Shown here piece by piece: positions 62,979 through 64,000 of a DNA stretch of 64,000 bases (positions are counted from its first letter, which is position 1; each line of letters opens with the position of its first letter). Both the position numbers and the translations under genes were made by a program. The notes beneath the pieces are model-generated. The model did not search any database. It saw only the letters and a list, made by a program, of their open reading frames with translations, and was not told the DNA's origin. This stretch comes from Saprospiraceae bacterium. Lineage in GTDB: Bacteria; Bacteroidota; Bacteroidia; Chitinophagales; Saprospiraceae. The DNA lies in assembly GCA_013360405.1 (NCBI GenBank), contig JABWBR010000008.1:1-64000 (forward strand). Reading direction: 5' to 3'.

Positions 62979-64000
62979 TTACGTGGTAATGACCTTTTCT
63001 ATTTCGTAAATAGAGTTTATTTTGCCGGCAAAGATGCAATAAAATCGGGGATTTTCACGCAGCAGGGAAATCTCGGTAGGCCTTCCGTCGTCTATATGAC
63101 TGGCCTTCAATTTGGATTTTATGGTGTAATAAGATGAAAAATAGGAAAAATCTATTTCCGGGTTGAAATACTGCCTGATCTGGTCGAGCATCTTGCGGTA
63201 ATTTGACTTGGGTTTGTGCGCACAGTAGTTGCAGATAGAAGTAAACTCCGGCCTGCAAACCGGGTGTCCCGCCTGACAATCGAATGTGGGCAGATTGTCG
63301 AATGATACTTTGTGGTGCGTATAAGCCACCGAAGAAAGCGACAGCAATCCCGATAAGCCATAGGGCATCAACGAGGCAAACGGACCATCCATAATGGTGA
63401 GCCCCACCTGGCTTACGGCCGGCGAAGTCACAAAAACCATCTCCGAAATCTCGTGCATCAACTCAATATCCGGTACGCCAAATTGGCGGTTGACGGCGTT
63501 GCTTCCCGAGTAGGTGGCATTTACCGCTTGCGATGCCGTGACGGTTTGCAGGGCATCCGGTCTGTCCAACTGCCGCAACTGCAATACCCACTGCCCCTGG
63601 TTTTCTTCCACCCCCAGTACCTGTGTCTCCATTTTGATGGTTACCCTTTGTTCAGACAGAATTTTCTGCCGGTAGTATTCGGCTATGAGTATGGGATCAA
63701 AGGAATATTCTTCGGTGAGAAACAGCGCCTCCATTCGGTTGTGGTTAAAGAGTGGATGGTAGGCTACTTCCTTGCAGGGGATACCGATAAATTCGCTGAA
63801 ACGAGCAAATTGATTGGCGTCGGTAAACGAGCCGTACCTGTCGATGGCGTAATATTGCTCGAATGTAAAATTGATAAAATCGCGGTGATCTGCCGTAAAA
63901 CGCTCTTTATTGTCATCTGACATAATAGCCGTAGCCACACTGCGTGGATAGTGATAGCCGCTATGCAGCCGCGCCTGATTGACGATAGAAGCTTTTTTGA
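62979..64000 (-). CDS. FAD-dependent oxidoreductase, 5' end beyond the window
   Basis: The visible 340 codons run open to the right window edge, so the N-terminal FAD-binding GxGxxG is not seen. The upstream-most residues read IVNQARLHSGYHYPRS, a DAO-family motif, followed by DDNKERFTADHRDFINF. Later there are NATYSGSNAVNRQFG and a Cys-rich stretch TSICNYCAHKP near the C-terminus. The substrate is unknown. It is 16 nt upstream of the arginine deiminase gene. Confidence 0.8.
   Translation of the reverse strand, partial: KKASIVNQARLHSGYHYPRSVATAIMSDDNKERFTADHRDFINFTFEQYYAIDRYGSFTDANQFARFSEFIGIPCKEVAYHPLFNHNRMEALFLTEEYSFDPILIAEYYRQKILSEQRVTIKMETQVLGVEENQGQWVLQLRQLDRPDALQTVTASQAVNATYSGSNAVNRQFGVPDIELMHEISEMVFVTSPAVSQVGLTIMDGPFASLMPYGLSGLLSLSSVAYTHHKVSFDNLPTFDCQAGHPVCRPEFTSICNYCAHKPKSNYRKMLDQIRQYFNPEIDFSYFSSYYTIKSKLKASHIDDGRPTEISLLRENPRFYCIFAGKINSIYEIEKVITT

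Overview
This looks like a chromosomal segment of a Bacteroidota bacterium, most likely a member of the Saprospiria (Lewinella/Haliscomenobacter-like). The main evidence is as follows. There are secreted proteins with C-terminal type IX secretion (T9SS) sorting domains and a PorP/SprF protein. Promoter-like boxes fit the Bacteroidota consensus TTTG-N19-22-TANNTTTG. NusB is about 310 residues, far longer than the proteobacterial form. The gene order miaB, sigma-54 activator, lptE is present, as are a futalosine-route menaquinone enzyme, a carboxynorspermidine polyamine pair, and an RHS protein with the YQYNGKEL signature. No rRNA, tRNA, CRISPR array, transposase or prophage was seen. The lineage is inferred from gene content, not from a search.

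Layout. Positions 1-1843 are accessory: the 3' end of an RHS protein with an L,D-transpeptidase-like C-terminal toxin domain, a small membrane protein that is probably its immunity partner, and a decayed RHS remnant with octamer repeats. Positions 1844-9113 hold an envelope block (PorP/SprF, TPR-PD40-OmpA protein, PAP2 phosphatase, LptF/G permease), then Xaa-Pro aminopeptidase and a bifunctional nuclease. Positions 9308-15798 hold a tricorn-like protease, carboxynorspermidine synthase and decarboxylase, and PrmC. Positions 15776-20808 are a leftward group: futalosine hydrolase, an outer-membrane barrel protein, a GH1 glycosidase, a PD40 lipoprotein and a redoxin-dockerin protein. Positions 20867-25203 run rightward: LipB, a conserved unknown, an acyl-CoA thioesterase and a large Asp-box T9SS protein. 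Positions 25215-28703 run leftward: MBL hydrolase, flippase, Ffh. Positions 28934-35316 run rightward: OmpA protein, a double helix-hairpin-helix membrane protein, YidC, a NUC1 nuclease and a HerA-like ATPase.

Positions 35339-39863 hold thioredoxin, RibD, an AP2/HNH-like protein, MnmD with a 53-residue lipoprotein, and PdhB. Positions 40346-43266 hold a glucosaminidase divergent from GlcNAc kinase and PfkA. Positions 43358-50167 are one leftward run: DUF1599, DoxX/thioredoxin, NusB, GuaA, a substrate-binding-like lipoprotein, TrmH. Positions 50357-58338 hold YigZ, an S9 peptidase, two T9SS-sorted proteins and a TonB-dependent receptor. Positions 58450-61692 are the miaB, sigma-54 activator, lptE operon. 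The right end has arginine deiminase and an FAD oxidoreductase cut by the window edge.

The most unusual feature is not a gene. At least nine intergenic gaps carry short degenerate tandem arrays with a strict period of 8 nt (sometimes 7 or 10). Several are arranged head-to-head as purine-rich and pyrimidine-rich arms that share perfect 13-19 nt inverted segments. They lie against stop or start codons and are absent from gene interiors. Other points for follow-up are the RHS toxin/immunity pair, a strong hairpin in the miaB leader, a 28-bp perfect palindrome between two T9SS genes, an Asp-to-Asn change in the PfkA GGDG motif, and a predicted leaderless yigZ transcript.
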